NCBI RefSeq assembly: GCF_040370365.1
Contig: NZ_BAABWQ010000001.1
Span: forward strand, 682,001 to 746,000
Length of the DNA: 64,000 bases
Source of the DNA: Shimia sp040370365
Lineage (GTDB): Bacteria; Pseudomonadota; Alphaproteobacteria; Rhodobacterales; Rhodobacteraceae
Direction: 5' to 3'
Below the pieces are notes generated by a model. That model searched no databases. It saw nothing but the letters and a program-made list of their open reading frames with translations, and had not been told where the DNA came from. A program made the translations under genes and the position numbers. This document shows positions 8,489-17,500 of the stretch, in pieces; positions within the stretch are counted from its first letter, which is position 1, and each line of letters starts with the position of its first letter.

Positions 8489-9781
8489 ATGACCGAAGGT
8501 TCCACATACGGTTTTGATACGCTGCAAATTCACGCAGGTGCACGTCCAGATCCGGCAACTGGCGCACGACAGACGCCGATTTACCAGACCACAGCTTACG
8601 TGTTTCGTGATGCAGAACATGCGGCGGCTTTGTTCAACCTTCAGGAAGTAGGCTACATCTACTCCCGCCTGACCAACCCCACCGTGGCAGTGCTGCAGGA
8701 ACGTATTGCAACCCTGGAAGGCGGCGTGGGAGCCGTGTGCTGCTCCTCAGGGCATGCAGCGCAGATCATGGCGCTATTCCCCCTGATGCAACCCGGATGC
8801 AATATCGTGGCCTCGTCCCGTCTATATGGCGGCACGATCACTCAATTCAGTCAGACCATCAAACGCTTTGGCTGGTCGGCGACCTTTGTGGACACCGACG
8901 ATTTGGATGCAGTGGCGGCGGCCATTGACGACAACACCCGTGCGGTGTTCTGTGAGAGCATTGCCAATCCGGGCGGCTATATCACCGACATTGAGGCGAT
9001 AGCCAAAGTGGCGGATACTGCGGGCGTGCCGCTGATTGTCGACAACACCTCAGCCACACCATATCTGTGCAACCCGATCAGTCTGGGCGCCACGCTGGTG
9101 GTGCATTCCACCACAAAATATCTGACAGGCAACGGCACTGTAACCGGCGGCTGTGTGGTGGACAGTGGCAAGTTTGACTGGTCCGCATCTGACAAATTTC
9201 CTTCGTTGAGCGCGCCTGAACCAGCGTATCATGGTTTGCGCTTTCACGAGACATTTGGACCGCTGGCCTTCACCTTTCACGGCATTGCCATCGGTCTGCG
9301 CGATCTGGGCATGACAATGAACCCACAGGCGGCACATTACACTTTGATGGGTATTGAGACCCTAAGCTTGCGCATGGAGCGGCATGTGGAAAATGCCAAG
9401 GCTGTGGCGGGTTGGCTGGAAGGCCATGAACTGGTGGACTATGTCACGTACGCCGGTCTGCCCTCCTCGCCTTACTATGATCGCGTAGAGCGGACGTGCC
9501 CAAAGGGCGCAGGCGGGTTGTTCACCGTGGCGCTGAAAGGCGGATATGACGCCTGTGTGAAGTTCGTCGACAGCTTGGAAATCTTCTCCCATGTGGCAAA
9601 TCTCGGCGATGCTCGCAGTCTTGTTATCCACTCCGCTTCTACCACGCACCGTCAATTGACGCCGGAGCAGCAAGAAGCGGCCGGGGCGGGGCCCAATGTG
9701 GTCCGTATTTCAATTGGGATCGAAAACAACGCTGATTTGATCGCGGATCTGGATCAAGCCTTGAAGAAGGCTCACGGCTGA
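8489..9781 (+). CDS. metY: O-acetylhomoserine sulfhydrylase (aminocarboxypropyltransferase)
   Basis: 430 residues from ATG 8489 behind AGGGAGGA. It belongs to the Cys/Met metabolism PLP-dependent family. The start YGFDTLQIHAGARPDPATGA and the aligned block YSRLTNPT are typical, and VHSTTKYLTGNG contains the Lys that binds PLP. It makes homocysteine (or methionine) from O-acetylhomoserine and a sulfur donor in the cytoplasm. It stands alone, with a structured leader before it and a terminator after it, so it is probably regulated separately. Confidence 0.93.
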   Translation: MTEGSTYGFDTLQIHAGARPDPATGARQTPIYQTTAYVFRDAEHAAALFNLQEVGYIYSRLTNPTVAVLQERIATLEGGVGAVCCSSGHAAQIMALFPLMQPGCNIVASSRLYGGTITQFSQTIKRFGWSATFVDTDDLDAVAAAIDDNTRAVFCESIANPGGYITDIEAIAKVADTAGVPLIVDNTSATPYLCNPISLGATLVVHSTTKYLTGNGTVTGGCVVDSGKFDWSASDKFPSLSAPEPAYHGLRFHETFGPLAFTFHGIAIGLRDLGMTMNPQAAHYTLMGIETLSLRMERHVENAKAVAGWLEGHELVDYVTYAGLPSSPYYDRVERTCPKGAGGLFTVALKGGYDACVKFVDSLEIFSHVANLGDARSLVIHSASTTHRQLTPEQQEAAGAGPNVVRISIGIENNADLIADLDQALKKAHG

Positions 9782-9809
9782 CATCAGGTCGCCAGACGCA
9801 TCACAATTG

Positions 9810-9841
9810 GTGCCCCATCACATGAGGTTGGGGCACTTTTT
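9810..9841 (+). terminator. Rho-independent terminator of metY
   Basis: GTGCCCCA (9810-9817) pairs with TGGGGCAC (9829-9836) and is followed by five T (9837-9841). Confidence 0.85.
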
Positions 9842-9988
9842 GTCCGCATGCGCAGCAAGACGCTCAAACTTAAGAGAGTGGAAGGAAATCACACGTGTTT
9901 TCCTTCCACTTCGGCGATAACTTGCTATAAATTCAGCAACTCTTAGGGAGCGCGGGCTTCCAATTTATCTCCATGCTAGGGCTGTTCC

Positions 9989-12613
9989 ATGACTCCGGAT
10001 CTTGCGCTTACTCTGTCCTTCGAAGGCATAAGCCTTTTGTCTCGCGTGCCGGGCGGCTGGCATTTGTTGGGCGAAGTTGCTCTGGATGACGAGGATTTGT
10101 CTGCTTCTTTGGCGGCATTGCGCGCGCAGGCAGTCGAGATTGCCGGCGAGAATTTTGAGACGATACTTGTTCTACCAAATGAACAGATCAAATATCTGGA
10201 CCTGCCAAGCGGGCAGATGAACGAAGACCAACGCCGCGCACAGGCAACCGAGGCTTTGGAGGCCGCAACGCCTTATAAAGCCGATCAACTGATTTTTGAC
10301 CTGACGATAGACGAAACGCGCCCACAAGTGGCGGCGGTTGCGCGCGAAACTTTGGCGGAGGCCGAAGCCTTTGCCATGGAACATGCATTTCAGCCCGTGT
10401 TGTTCACCGCGATTCCGCCCGCAAACCAGTTTTCCAAAGCGCCTGACTTTGGGACGACACAAGCTGCCGGACAGACAGTTTCGCCCGATCCGCAGGTGAT
10501 TGAAGTGATCGGCGAAGGCCCGCTCCCATCAGCAACGGCGTCCGAGAACACAGACAAGCCGGAACTTGAAGACACCGCACAAGAGCCAGAGGCTCAAGAT
10601 ATCCCCGCAGCGGCATCGCTCCTTGAGGTGGAAGCACCCGCAGCAGATACCAGCGTCAACGAGGAAAACGCAGCACAGCCTTCGAAATCGCAGCCAGAGC
10701 CAGAAGCTGTTCCGGATACAGAACCTGCCGTCACACAAACGATTGACGAGGCTGTGCAGACCGCGACAGAGGCCCCTGCTGCATTTGCCTCTATCCGGGC
10801 GCAAAAAGCATCAGACACAAGTGCGGCCCCGGAATTGAGCGGGGTCACGCGACATACCAGCGGCACAAACGCACCGAGTATCCCCGCCCAAGCCGAAATG
10901 TCAGATACCCCTGCCCTGCGCTTTGACCCTGCCAAAGCGGTGGCCGGGCTGACGGCGGAGCGCTCCACTGATGACCCAGTCGAAAATGCAACGGATGACA
11001 GGACGCAAGCAGACGCTCCCGGTGATACCGCCACGTTTTCCAGCGCGCGCAGCAAGACCATGGTTGCGGGCCCAGCTCCACGAGCCGCGAAAAAAGATCC
11101 AAAACCTCTTGGACGCAGAGCACAAAAACAAGCGGCCAAAGAAAGCGAACGCCAAAACCTCACTTTGTTTGGCAAACGTCCAACCGAAGTGCGCGGCAAA
11201 CCGCGCTATCTTGGGTTGATACTGACCGCCGTATTGTTGGCTTTCTTGGGCGGCGTTGCGCTTTGGGCGTCTCTTGTTGTTGAAGATGGAATATCAGGCC
11301 TGTTTTCCTCCCCAAGCGGATCAGAACAGGCACAAACACCTTCGACCGTTACTGAAGTTGAAGTCGCAGAAGACCCCCAAGTTGTGATTTCGCAAACTGA
11401 CGACCAGTCTGTTGCGCAGTCCGATGTCCAAGATGATGGCTTGGTCCCACTTTCACCACAACCGCCAGAACTAACCGCAACGGAAGAGCTTGGCGGGCGC
11501 GCCGAAGACCTGACCGAAACCGTTCCCGCCGGGATACAAGATGCCCCGTTGGTTGTCTCACGGCCTGACGGAATTACCCCGGGAGAGCAGCCAGACTTAC
11601 AAACAGCCATACTTGAACCTCTGGCGACGGAGGACATCACTGATAGCGCTGAAATCGAAATGATGCTGGACGAGGCAGCAGATGATGTCGTGGTTCCGGC
11701 GGACGCTGAGGCTCACTACGCGGTGACCGGGATCTGGCAGCAGGCGCCCACACAGCCTTTAGAGTTGCAAACGGGCACAAGTGACGACATCTACATTGCC
11801 TCCGTGGATCGTGACACGATAGGTTTTGACGCCGTTGCCTTGCCTGAAGTCACCGATTTGGCCACCGACGTGCCACCGCGTGCACAGGTGAACCCTGTCG
11901 CAGCAGACACCGCATTTGACCTGAACGAGCGCGGCTTGGTTGTGGCCACCCCTGATGGCGCGTTGACGCCTGAAGGAATATTGGTATTTGCAGGCCGCCC
12001 AGCTGTCGTGCCTGCGGCCTATCCAAAACGGATCATCGTGGGACAGGAGACGCGCAGTCCTGAAGAAACATCTAGGCTTGCCGCGCTGCGTCCAAAGCTG
12101 CGCCCCGGTGATCTAGTGGAACAAAACGAGCGTGCGACACTTGGAGGGCGCACCCGCGCCGAGCTTGGGCAAGTCCGGCCACGGTTACGTCCTGAAAGCC
12201 AGCAACAAGCAGAGCGCAGCGACACTGCCCCAACCCAATATGCGGTCAAGACATCGTTGCGGCCACGCCCAAAGCCATCAAACATTGCCCAATTGGCAAG
12301 CCGGGCCCTTCCAAACGAAACGCCTCAGGTCGAAGCTGTCCCAACGGCAGCTGCGATCACTCCGGACATTCCGACGACAGCCTCAGTTGCCCGACAAGCC
12401 ACAATCAAAAACGCCATCAATCTCAGAAAGACTGCTTTGATCGGGGTTTATGGGACCTCGGCAAACCGTCGCGCACTGGTGCGCTTATCAAGTGGACGGT
12501 ACAAAAAGGTCCAAGTGGGTGATCGCATCGACGGTGGAAAAGTGGCCGCTATCGATGAAGACGAGCTGCGCTACGTCAAAGCCGGGCGCAATGTTACTCT
12601 GCAAATGCCCTAG
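9989..12613 (+). CDS. Large PilP-like membrane protein with disordered Ala/Glu/Pro-rich linker
   Basis: 874 residues. Residues 1-130 resemble the actin-like N-terminal fold of PilM/GspL proteins (hydrophobic start, LVLPNEQIKYLDL). Residues about 150-400 are acidic and repetitive, so probably disordered. One membrane helix lies near 408-432 (LGLILTAVLLAFLGGVALWA). A second disordered region follows. The last about 65 residues (INLRKTALIGVYGTSANRRA, then a VQVGDRIDGG turn) match the small beta domain of PilP/GspC-like pilus or secretion assembly proteins. The combination suggests an inner-membrane assembly or scaffolding protein, but no pilus genes are nearby and the function is unproven. Confidence 0.65.
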   Translation: MTPDLALTLSFEGISLLSRVPGGWHLLGEVALDDEDLSASLAALRAQAVEIAGENFETILVLPNEQIKYLDLPSGQMNEDQRRAQATEALEAATPYKADQLIFDLTIDETRPQVAAVARETLAEAEAFAMEHAFQPVLFTAIPPANQFSKAPDFGTTQAAGQTVSPDPQVIEVIGEGPLPSATASENTDKPELEDTAQEPEAQDIPAAASLLEVEAPAADTSVNEENAAQPSKSQPEPEAVPDTEPAVTQTIDEAVQTATEAPAAFASIRAQKASDTSAAPELSGVTRHTSGTNAPSIPAQAEMSDTPALRFDPAKAVAGLTAERSTDDPVENATDDRTQADAPGDTATFSSARSKTMVAGPAPRAAKKDPKPLGRRAQKQAAKESERQNLTLFGKRPTEVRGKPRYLGLILTAVLLAFLGGVALWASLVVEDGISGLFSSPSGSEQAQTPSTVTEVEVAEDPQVVISQTDDQSVAQSDVQDDGLVPLSPQPPELTATEELGGRAEDLTETVPAGIQDAPLVVSRPDGITPGEQPDLQTAILEPLATEDITDSAEIEMMLDEAADDVVVPADAEAHYAVTGIWQQAPTQPLELQTGTSDDIYIASVDRDTIGFDAVALPEVTDLATDVPPRAQVNPVAADTAFDLNERGLVVATPDGALTPEGILVFAGRPAVVPAAYPKRIIVGQETRSPEETSRLAALRPKLRPGDLVEQNERATLGGRTRAELGQVRPRLRPESQQQAERSDTAPTQYAVKTSLRPRPKPSNIAQLASRALPNETPQVEAVPTAAAITPDIPTTASVARQATIKNAINLRKTALIGVYGTSANRRALVRLSSGRYKKVQVGDRIDGGKVAAIDEDELRYVKAGRNVTLQMP

Positions 12614-12818
12614 ACCGGCGGGCGGTTGTTCTGCCCGTTTGGCAAGCGCCAGCATCAGTCAGTTTCTTATAAGCGACTCCCAGTAATCCACGTGGAATAT
12701 TGATCAGCGCACAGCGGCCATTTTTGAAAAAATGATCGCTTTCTGCTATGGTGGACATGTTTTCCCAAGCACATTTGCGTCTTTTTGCATTTTTACAAAC
12801 CGATTTTAGGAGTTTCCC

Positions 12819-13799
12819 ATGGGCTTTTCCGTCACCGAAGATACCATCAAAGCTGCCATTTCAAAAAACGATCTGAGCCTTATATTGCGGGGCTTTGGAC
12901 AGAGCAAACCGCTGGACCATTTTCTAACTGTTGTGCGATCTCCGAAAGACGAAGACTGCCTTGACCGGGTTGAGATCACTTTGGAGGCCAACTACAGCAC
13001 CGTCGCCTCAGACACGTCCGACCTCAAAGATGTTTTGACTTATCTCACCGACTTGATCCCACAGTTGATCACCGGCACGCCCGCTCCAGGGGTCATCGTG
13101 AATGGGGTAAAAGACGGCGTGGCCACACTCGAGCGCATCATCGAAACAGAAAACGTAACAGGCACTCCCGTCCAGATGACCTTTCCCATTTCCATTTGTG
13201 ACGCAGAGCAAGAAGCCATTATCGCCACGCTTTCGATTGAGGCCCGTGGCCAAGTCTCCAACGCCGAGCAAGAGAAAGACTATGATCCCAGCGATCGCGG
13301 CCAGGCCTTTGCCAAGACCAACATGGTCTGCAACATCGGTCCTGATAGATTGATGCGTAATCGAGTGGTCAGCGCAACAGACGCTGAACGCGGAGACATC
13401 AAAACGTATTCTATCGTCAATTGGGCCATTCTGCGTGGCACGCAGACAGTGGTTGCCTCAGTCAGACCACACTGCCGCGTGACCGACGCCGTCAACCTCT
13501 GGAACGAAATTGCCGGCCTGACGATCTACAAGCTGCAATTGATTATCGAAGCGGTGCCATCTGAGCTATACCGCAGCAAGTTCAACGAGACATTTATCGG
13601 TTACTTAGAGGAGGAAGGCTTCGACATTCCCGATCCGGAAACGGACAAAGAAGCCCGCAAAAAGGCCAAGGCCGACAAGAAGAAAGCCGCGAAAACTTCG
13701 AAGGTTTCCGACGCAAAGAAAGAAGACATCGCAGTTGAAGAGACCGGTTCGAAAATCAAACCTATCACCAAAGAAACACTGAAAAAATCGGAAAACTGA
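12819..13799 (+). CDS. Hypothetical protein with Lys-rich C-terminal tail
   Basis: 326 residues from ATG 12819 behind TTAGGAG. The first about 265 residues look like a soluble mixed alpha/beta protein with no motif I recognise and no signal peptide. The last about 55 are highly charged and Lys-rich (KKAKADKKKAAKTSK) and probably disordered. It is a single gene ending at a strong hairpin shared with the convergent hpd. Function unknown. Confidence 0.7.
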   Translation: MGFSVTEDTIKAAISKNDLSLILRGFGQSKPLDHFLTVVRSPKDEDCLDRVEITLEANYSTVASDTSDLKDVLTYLTDLIPQLITGTPAPGVIVNGVKDGVATLERIIETENVTGTPVQMTFPISICDAEQEAIIATLSIEARGQVSNAEQEKDYDPSDRGQAFAKTNMVCNIGPDRLMRNRVVSATDAERGDIKTYSIVNWAILRGTQTVVASVRPHCRVTDAVNLWNEIAGLTIYKLQLIIEAVPSELYRSKFNETFIGYLEEEGFDIPDPETDKEARKKAKADKKKAAKTSKVSDAKKEDIAVEETGSKIKPITKETLKKSEN

Positions 13800-13842
13800 A
13801 CATCAGAAAGCGCCGCCCTCCTTGCGGAAAAGCGACGCTCCG

Positions 13843-13868
13843 CTCACACCAACCGCGGTTGGTGTGAG
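13843..13868. terminator. Perfect 13-bp hairpin between convergent genes
   Basis: A 13-base arm starting CTCACACC is followed with no loop by its exact complement ending GGTGTGAG. It lies between the stop of the unknown protein (13799) and the stop of hpd (13881), where a two-way terminator belongs. Neither side has a clean T tract, so its efficiency is uncertain. Confidence 0.55.
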
Positions 13869-13880
13869 ACTGGCTTTGCT

Positions 13881-14978
13881 TTATTCAGCGGCTTGGATTT
13901 CGCCGCTTTCGATCTGCTCTTGCTCGATGCTTTCAAACAACGCTTTGAAATTACCCTCACCAAAGCCGTCGTCCCCTTTGCGTTGGATAAACTCAAAGAA
14001 GATTGGACCGATGACGGTTTTGGAGAATATCTGAAGCAGGATTTTGGTTTCGCCACCGTTCACGACACCCTCGCCATCAATCAGGATGCCGTGTTTCTTC
14101 ATGCGATCCAGCGGCTCGTCATGGTCCACGACGCGAGTTTTGCTAAGGTCATAGTACGCGTCATTGGGGCCAGGCATGAATTTGATGCCTTTTTCGGCAA
14201 TCGCATCGGTGGAGGCATAAATGTCATCAGAGCCAACGGCGATGTGCTGAATGCCTTCGCCGTTGTATTTCTTGAGATAGCTGACGATCTGGCCGGTTTC
14301 ACCGCGGTCCTCATTGATCGGGATGCGGATTTTACCACAGGGCGATGTCAGCGCGCGTGACAACAACCCAGTGAATTTGCCCTCAATGTCAAAGAAGCGA
14401 ATTTCACGGAAGTTGAACAGATCACCGTAGAATTTGAACCACTTGTCCATGTTGCCCTTGAACACGTTGTGCGTCAGGTGATCGAGGTAAAAGAAGCCAT
14501 CTCCCTCGGGCTTGGAGGTCACCAGCCAGTTGAACTCCTCGTTGAAGGGTGAGGTGTCATAGTATTGATCTGTGAAATAGATCAAGGACCCCCCAATGCC
14601 CTTGATTGCGGGCCAGTTCAGCGTCTTGTCTTCTGCATCATAAACTTCCGCACCTTTGGCAACAGCATGCGCCACTGCTTTCTCTGCATCCACGACACGC
14701 CACCCCATAGACGGTGCGCAGGGACCATGCTCGGCCACAAACCGTGCCGCAAAGCTGCTCGGCTCATTGTTCAGAATGTAGGTCACATCCCCTTGTTGCC
14801 ATAGTTCTATCGCCTTTGATGTGTGATTGGCGACATGCACGTATCCCATCTTTGTGAACAGATCGCGCAGCTCTTGTGGCTCTGGATGGGCGAATTCAAC
14901 AAACTCAAATCCGTCTGTGCCAGCTGGATTGAAGTCAGAAATTTCTGCACGTGGGGCGTCATGTGGGAAAGGACCCAT
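13881..14978 (-). CDS. hpd: 4-hydroxyphenylpyruvate dioxygenase
   Basis: 365 residues from ATG 14978 behind GAGGAGA. It converts 4-hydroxyphenylpyruvate to homogentisate, the committed step of tyrosine breakdown. It contains two glyoxalase/bleomycin-fold halves. The Fe(II) ligands are visible as His in FYLDHLTHNV, His in GIQHIAVGSDD and Glu in PIFFEFIQRKGDDGFGEG. The divergent Lrp-type gene at 15128 and the TACGC/GCGTA dyads between them suggest control by an amino acid. The length is normal for the family. Confidence 0.95.
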   Translation of the reverse strand: MGPFPHDAPRAEISDFNPAGTDGFEFVEFAHPEPQELRDLFTKMGYVHVANHTSKAIELWQQGDVTYILNNEPSSFAARFVAEHGPCAPSMGWRVVDAEKAVAHAVAKGAEVYDAEDKTLNWPAIKGIGGSLIYFTDQYYDTSPFNEEFNWLVTSKPEGDGFFYLDHLTHNVFKGNMDKWFKFYGDLFNFREIRFFDIEGKFTGLLSRALTSPCGKIRIPINEDRGETGQIVSYLKKYNGEGIQHIAVGSDDIYASTDAIAEKGIKFMPGPNDAYYDLSKTRVVDHDEPLDRMKKHGILIDGEGVVNGGETKILLQIFSKTVIGPIFFEFIQRKGDDGFGEGNFKALFESIEQEQIESGEIQAAE

Positions 14979-15022
14979 GGTGCGTCTCCTCTTTTTTGGG
15001 CTACATTTGTTCGCTATGCTCA

Positions 15023-15048
15023 AAATACGCCTCATTAGACGCGTATTT
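15023..15048. promoter_or_regulatory. Inverted repeat 1 in hpd-Lrp control region
   Basis: AAATACGC (15023-15030) and GCGTATTT (15041-15048) form a perfect 8-10-8 dyad. The centre lies 52.5 bases from that of the dyad at 15081-15095, five helical turns at 10.5 bp, so one Lrp-type oligomer could hold both. Protein assignment is inference. Confidence 0.5.
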
Positions 15049-15080
15049 GCCGCGAAGTGATATACATTATTAGGTTTTTG

Positions 15081-15095
15081 TGCGTACACTACGCA
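15081..15095. promoter_or_regulatory. Inverted repeat 2 in hpd-Lrp control region
   Basis: TGCGTA-CAC-TACGCA is a perfect 6-3-6 dyad of 15 bases, the usual size of an Lrp/AsnC site, and it shares the TACGC core with the dyad at 15023-15048. A third half-site, TTACGCA, lies at 15109-15115, just before the regulator's start at 15128. Confidence 0.6.
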
Positions 15096-15127
15096 TGTAT
15101 CCCTGAAATTACGCAACAAACACGCAC

Positions 15128-15583
15128 ATGCTTGATGACACTGATCTGCGGCTACTGTCCGCGCTGCAACAAAACGCACACCTGACCTCTCAAGAACTGG
15201 GTGAGCGCCTTAACCTGTCGCCCAGTCAAGCTGGTCGTAGGCGCCAACGCCTTGAGGCCGAAGGCTTTATCGAAGGCTACATTGCCCGTTTGAGCGCTGC
15301 CAAACTGGGCCTCACGGTACAGGCGTTCATTCAGGTACAGCTGGGCACACACGGGCCCGAACAGGCCCAGAAATTTGCCACCTTGATCAGCACCCGATCT
15401 GAAATCGTCAGTGCATGGACGCTCACAGGTGATGCCGACTATTTGCTGCGTGCATATTGCAACGATCTCTCCGCCCTCAACCAACTCATTCACGAGGTTC
15501 TGCTACCTCATGCGGCGGTCAGCCGCGTGCAGAGTCAAATTGTCATGGATCAACTCAAAAAAGATGCTCCTCTGCCTACATAG
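15128..15583 (+). CDS. Lrp/AsnC-family transcriptional regulator
   Basis: 151 residues. The N-terminal HTH (DLRLLSALQQNAHLTSQELG, then LSPSQAGRRRQRLEAEGFI) is followed by a RAM-type effector domain. It is divergent from hpd and is the natural candidate for its regulator, probably sensing an aromatic amino acid or derivative. The KefB-like gene follows after 29 bases but is likely unrelated in function. Confidence 0.9.
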   Translation: MLDDTDLRLLSALQQNAHLTSQELGERLNLSPSQAGRRRQRLEAEGFIEGYIARLSAAKLGLTVQAFIQVQLGTHGPEQAQKFATLISTRSEIVSAWTLTGDADYLLRAYCNDLSALNQLIHEVLLPHAAVSRVQSQIVMDQLKKDAPLPT

Positions 15584-15612
15584 GTTACGCGCACCCCAAA
15601 CAGGACCAACGA

Positions 15613-17496
15613 ATGGAAGACGCCCTATACACTGCAACCATATTCCTGATGACAGCTGTCATCGCGGTCCCCCTGTCCGCCCGGTTGGGCTTGGGCTCCG
15701 TGCTTGGTTACTTAGCGGCAGGTATTTTGATTGGCCCAGTGCTGGGCTTGGTCGGCACCCATGAGGCGGATGAACTGCTGCACTATGCCGAGTTTGGTGT
15801 GGTGATGATGTTGTTCATCATTGGTCTGGAATTGGACCCCCGCGCGCTGTGGGCAATGCGGCATAAATTGATCGGTATGGGCGGTTTGCAGATTGGCCTC
15901 ACTGGGGCGGCCGTTTTCATACTGACCTTGGCCTTTTCCCTGCCGGTGCATGTCGCGGTGGCCTGTGGCATGATTTTTGCCCTCTCCTCCACTGCTATTG
16001 TGCTGCAAACCCTAACGGAAAAGGGCTTGATGCAAACCAACGGTGGCCGGGCGACCTTTGCTGTCCTTCTGACCCAAGACATCGCCGTCATTCCCATGTT
16101 GGTGATCTTGCCGTTGTTCGCAGGCGCCGCGTTGCCACAGATGATGGCCGATGGGTCGATCACTGTGCCACAACACGCCGACACCAGCCACAGCTTGTCG
16201 CTTGTCGAAGGCCTGCCCGGTTGGGGCGTGGCGCTGGTAACACTTGCGGCCGTGGCAGCAATCGTTTTTGGCGGCATGTACCTGACCCGACCGGTATTTC
16301 GGTTTATCCACGCCGCACGCCTGCCGGAAATGTACACCGCGCTGGCCTTGTTGATTGTGGTGGGCATCGCGCTGCTGATGAGCTTGGTAGGGCTCTCTCC
16401 CGCTCTTGGCACTTTCCTTGCGGGCGTGCTCTTGGCCAACTCTGAATTCCGACATGAACTTGAAAGTGACATCGCTCCGTTCAAGGGCCTGTTTCTTGGG
16501 CTGTTCTTCATTACCGTGGGTGCACAAATCGACTTTGAGGTTCTTTTGTCCGCTCCGGTGCAAATTATTAGTCTTGCACTGACGGTGATCGCGCTTAAGG
16601 CGGTTGTGCTGTATCTTCTGGGCCGCGCTTTTGGTCTGCGGCGTCGCGGTCTTTGGCTGTTCACGCTTGGCCTCGCACAAGCCGGTGAATTTGGCTTTGT
16701 GCTGATCACCACGGCCACAGGACAATTTGTCATTCCGCCCGAAATTGGCGAGCGTCTTCTTTTGGTGGTCGCCTTGACCATGCTGATCACGCCGCTTTTG
16801 TTTATTCTGTTTGAGAGGATCGCGAGGAAGTTTGGTGATCTGGAGCCAGCACAGGAAGAACCGGATGAAATAGATCACAAAGGACCTGTAATCATTGCCG
16901 GGATTGGCCGCTTCGGGCAGATCGTCAACCGACTGGTACGGGCGTCCGGCTTTGAGACCATTGTCCTGGACCACAACATACAAACCATTGAAAATATGCG
17001 GCACTTTGGCGTGAGAGGTTTCTTTGGAGATCCAACGCGCCCTGAAATTCTGCACGCAGCCGGGCTCTCAGAAGCCAGTGTTCTCGTGGTCACTCTAGAC
17101 AGTGAAGATGCGGCGCTCAAACTCGTGAAATACGCGCGCAAAGAACGTCCTGACCTGCACATTATCGCGCGCGCACGTGATCGCAGCGCCGTGTTTCGCC
17201 TCTATAAGGCGGGCGCAAATGACATTGTACGAGAGATGTTTGACAGCTCTCTGCGCGCCGGGCGCTATGTTCTGGAGAACATCGGCCTCACCGAATATGA
17301 AGCCGCACGCGCCGAACAGGCGTTTTACAAACATGACCGATACGCTGTGCAAGAACTGGCCGAGGTCTGGCGCGAAGATATCCCACCGACGCGCAATGCT
17401 GATTACATCGCCCGCGCCAAAGAACTCGAAAGCGAACTGGAGGCGGTGTTGCTGTCTCAGTTTGATGAGGACCCAGACAGCAAGAAAGAGGCCTAG
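15613..17496 (+). CDS. KefB/KefC-type monovalent cation:proton antiporter (CPA2)
   Basis: About 627 residues from ATG 15613. A membrane domain of about 12 helices (residues 1-385) contains the CPA2 signature regions (LARLGLGSVLGYLAAGILIG-like start, FALSSTAIVLQ). A cytoplasmic TrkA-N/RCK domain follows (GIGRFGQIVNRLV, NAD-type Rossmann site, near residue 425). Relatives exchange K+ or Na+ for H+ and may be gated by nucleotides or glutathione adducts. In-frame starts upstream fall inside the Lrp gene. It ends four bases from the convergent cobT. Confidence 0.9.
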   Translation: MEDALYTATIFLMTAVIAVPLSARLGLGSVLGYLAAGILIGPVLGLVGTHEADELLHYAEFGVVMMLFIIGLELDPRALWAMRHKLIGMGGLQIGLTGAAVFILTLAFSLPVHVAVACGMIFALSSTAIVLQTLTEKGLMQTNGGRATFAVLLTQDIAVIPMLVILPLFAGAALPQMMADGSITVPQHADTSHSLSLVEGLPGWGVALVTLAAVAAIVFGGMYLTRPVFRFIHAARLPEMYTALALLIVVGIALLMSLVGLSPALGTFLAGVLLANSEFRHELESDIAPFKGLFLGLFFITVGAQIDFEVLLSAPVQIISLALTVIALKAVVLYLLGRAFGLRRRGLWLFTLGLAQAGEFGFVLITTATGQFVIPPEIGERLLLVVALTMLITPLLFILFERIARKFGDLEPAQEEPDEIDHKGPVIIAGIGRFGQIVNRLVRASGFETIVLDHNIQTIENMRHFGVRGFFGDPTRPEILHAAGLSEASVLVVTLDSEDAALKLVKYARKERPDLHIIARARDRSAVFRLYKAGANDIVREMFDSSLRAGRYVLENIGLTEYEAARAEQAFYKHDRYAVQELAEVWREDIPPTRNADYIARAKELESELEAVLLSQFDEDPDSKKEA

Positions 17497-17500
17497 TCGC

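Noticed and set aside
12619..12640. Terminator after the PilP-like gene
   Set aside because: CGGGC/GCCCG is only five pairs with a nine-base loop and three T, too weak to list.
15783..16790. Long open frame antisense to the KefB-like gene
   Set aside because: Lys/Thr/Pro-rich complement of membrane helices, with no independent support.
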